Shown: positions 6,098 through 6,866 of the stretch, piece after piece | Position numbering within the stretch: position 1 is the first letter of the stretch | How the letters are laid out: the number at the start of each line of letters is the position of its first letter | From: SAR324 cluster bacterium | Lineage (GTDB): Bacteria > SAR324 > XYD2-FULL-50-16 | Direction of reading: 5' to 3' | Length of the DNA stretch: 6,866 bases | NCBI GenBank assembly: GCA_002401295.1 | Contig: NVSR01000092.1 | Location: 850-7,715 of the forward strand | Position numbers and translations under genes: made by a program | Notes under the pieces: model-generated | Told to the model about the DNA's origin: nothing | Seen by the model: the letters and a program-made list of their open reading frames with translations, nothing else | The model's database searches: none

Positions 6098-6316
6098 ATG
6101 GCAACATCAAAAAATGATTTCAAACGCCCGCTGCAAGCAGGCGACTCTGAAAGTGCAACGATAGGATGCAGACACTCAAACCCTGATATGTGTGCAAAAC
6201 ACAGCATGGAGGGGGTATGTGCCTTTGTCTCTGAGGAAAATATCTGTCAAACACCTCCGGGCTCGTGGAAAAAACTATATGCAAAACTAGTTGATTCAAA
6301 AGAGTCGCGTGATTGA
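6098..6316 (+). CDS. 72-aa cysteine/histidine mini-protein in the R-M operon
   Basis: Its ATG lies one base after the hsdS stop, with GGAG (6087-6090) 7 bases ahead, so it is clearly part of the operon. The core is GCRHSNPDMCAKHSMEGVCAF (23-43), then CQTPPGSWKKLYAKL (50-64). Cys24, His26, Cys32, His35, Cys41 and Cys50 could bind a metal, but the spacing matches no zinc-finger class I know. From memory, short proteins with GCRHxNPDxC and VCAFV...C..PP.SW patterns occur in other genomes, sometimes near restriction genes; I cannot assign a function. It has no signal peptide or membrane segment. The first 20 residues are polar and probably disordered. Its end overlaps the next gene. A small DNA- or protein-binding accessory of the R-M system is the simplest inference. 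Confidence 0.8.
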   Translation: MATSKNDFKRPLQAGDSESATIGCRHSNPDMCAKHSMEGVCAFVSEENICQTPPGSWKKLYAKLVDSKESRD

Positions 6317-6749
6317 AGATGCTCGTTGGCAACAATGCTTCAGCAATTATCGCAAAGCCCTGAGTACTTTGAATGATGCTGTAGACTTGAGCCAGCAGCG
6401 GCCTTTGTCTAGTTTAGAAACATTGGGAGTAGTCCATGTTTTTGAATATACTCACGAACTAGCCTGGAATTGCCTCAAAAATTTCTTGCAGCATCAAGGA
6501 CAACAAGACATTGATGACTCACGAAATGCCACGCGCAAAGCCTTCGAAGTCGAACTGATTGAGAATGGGGAGCAGTGGATGGGTATGATTGCCAATCGCA
6601 ATCGCAGTTCTCGTGCTTATAATCAGGAAACGGCTGAGGCTATTGTTAAAGCCGTGATTGAACAGTACCAGCCACTATTTATGCAGTTGCAGAATAAATT
6701 CAATTCTTTATTGAAAGGTTCGTTTCTCGAAAGTAGTAGGATATTTTAA
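6309..6749 (+). CDS. HI0074-family HEPN protein (nucleotidyltransferase substrate-binding type)
   Basis: 146 aa from GTG 6309, close to the length of HI0074-type proteins. The four-helix pattern is recognisable: RWQQCFSNYRKALSTLNDAV (6-25), LSSLETLGVVHVFEYTHELAW (33-53), CLKNFLQHQG, RKAFEVELIENGEQWMGMI (76-94), then RNRSSRAYNQETAEAIV (97-113). Family members pair with a small MNT nucleotidyltransferase; HEPN/MNT pairs act as toxin-antitoxin modules in which MNT AMPylates the HEPN tyrosine. The expected RX4HXY motif here reads R97-x4-R102-x-Y104: the tyrosine is kept and the His is Arg. TTG 6291 is an alternative start with no ribosome site. GTG 6309 has AGAG at 6301-6304 and overlaps the previous stop by 8 bases, so translational coupling is likely. 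No nucleotidyltransferase gene follows in the remaining 117 bases. Confidence 0.88.
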   Translation: MIEDARWQQCFSNYRKALSTLNDAVDLSQQRPLSSLETLGVVHVFEYTHELAWNCLKNFLQHQGQQDIDDSRNATRKAFEVELIENGEQWMGMIANRNRSSRAYNQETAEAIVKAVIEQYQPLFMQLQNKFNSLLKGSFLESSRIF

Positions 6750-6789
6750 TTTGCTGAAATTATGAATGGCTATTTGTTATTTCGGGGTT

Positions 6790-6797
6790 GTTATAAC
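6790..6797. repeat. GTTATAAC palindrome after the HEPN gene
   Basis: This perfect 8-base palindrome lies 40 bases after the HEPN stop. GTTAT at 6776-6780 could also pair with ATAAC at 6793-6797. It is too short to call a terminator; it may be an operator half-site or chance. Confidence 0.2.
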
Positions 6798-6812
6798 TTG
6801 GGCCACTTGATG

Positions 6813-6839
6813 GTAGGGTGGGCCTACGTGCCCGCCTTA
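6813..6839 (+). repeat. GTAGGGTGGGC hairpin repeat, copy 2
   Basis: The 11-mer at 6813-6823 is identical to the one at 210-220. Bases 6814-6823 pair with 6830-6839 over 10 bp, two of them G-U, around a 6-base CTACGT loop. An alternative fold pairs GTAGG (6813-6817) with CCTAC (6823-6827). It lies 63 bases after the last gene of the R-M operon and may be its 3'-end structure. Confidence 0.65.
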
Positions 6840-6866
6840 AGTCAAAGTACATCAACCTTAAAGGCG
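6833..6866. repeat. Inverted repeat cut by the window edge
   Basis: CGCCTT (6833-6838) pairs with AAGGCG (6861-6866), the last bases of the window. Two further A-T pairs are possible if A6860 is bulged. It shares its left arm with the GTAGGGTGGGC hairpin, so the two folds compete. It may continue past the edge. Confidence 0.3.

Noticed and set aside
6762..6866. ATG-initiated frame open to the window edge, a possible MNT or hsdR start
   Set aside because: There is no ribosome site, the frame runs through the GTAGGGTGGGC repeat, and the 35 residues resemble neither an MNT nucleotidyltransferase nor HsdR.

Overview
The window looks like a proteobacterial chromosome segment of moderate G+C. It encodes an Ala-X-Ala signal peptide on a periplasmic binding protein, a dimethylargininase-type enzyme and a type I restriction-modification (R-M) cluster. 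Family resemblance suggests a gamma- or delta/SAR324-like proteobacterium, but this is a weak inference. All supported genes lie on the + strand.

Left part (1-1427): the window opens inside the last 65 codons of a DDAH/amidinotransferase-fold enzyme, including its catalytic Cys. A 202-base AT-rich gap follows, holding a GTAGGGTGGGC-type hairpin repeat and an inverted repeat. Next is a complete periplasmic amino-acid-binding protein with no permease or ATPase beside it, closed by a 14-bp hairpin.

Middle part (1428-3140): a small five-Cys protein of unknown function lies 19 bases from a class I SAM-dependent methyltransferase. A 171-base gap with an inverted repeat follows, then a 135-aa protein I do not recognise, then a G-poor leader of roughly 14-base repeats.

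Right part (3141-6749): a tightly packed operon runs hsdM (N6-adenine methylase subunit), hsdS (specificity subunit, 8-base overlap with hsdM), a 72-aa Cys/His mini-protein and an HI0074-family HEPN protein (8-base overlap). HsdM and HsdS would form the modification enzyme. The mini-protein and the HEPN protein are translated as part of the same unit, so they look like accessory or guard components. No hsdR and no MNT nucleotidyltransferase, the usual HEPN partner, occurs in the window. The operon is followed by another GTAGGGTGGGC hairpin close to the window edge.

The most interesting points are: a HEPN protein whose RX4HXY motif reads RX4RXY; the conserved-looking Cys/His mini-protein embedded in the R-M operon; an A9 tract in hsdS where slippage would leave a half-specificity subunit; and the repeat-built leader without a Shine-Dalgarno (SD) sequence before hsdM.
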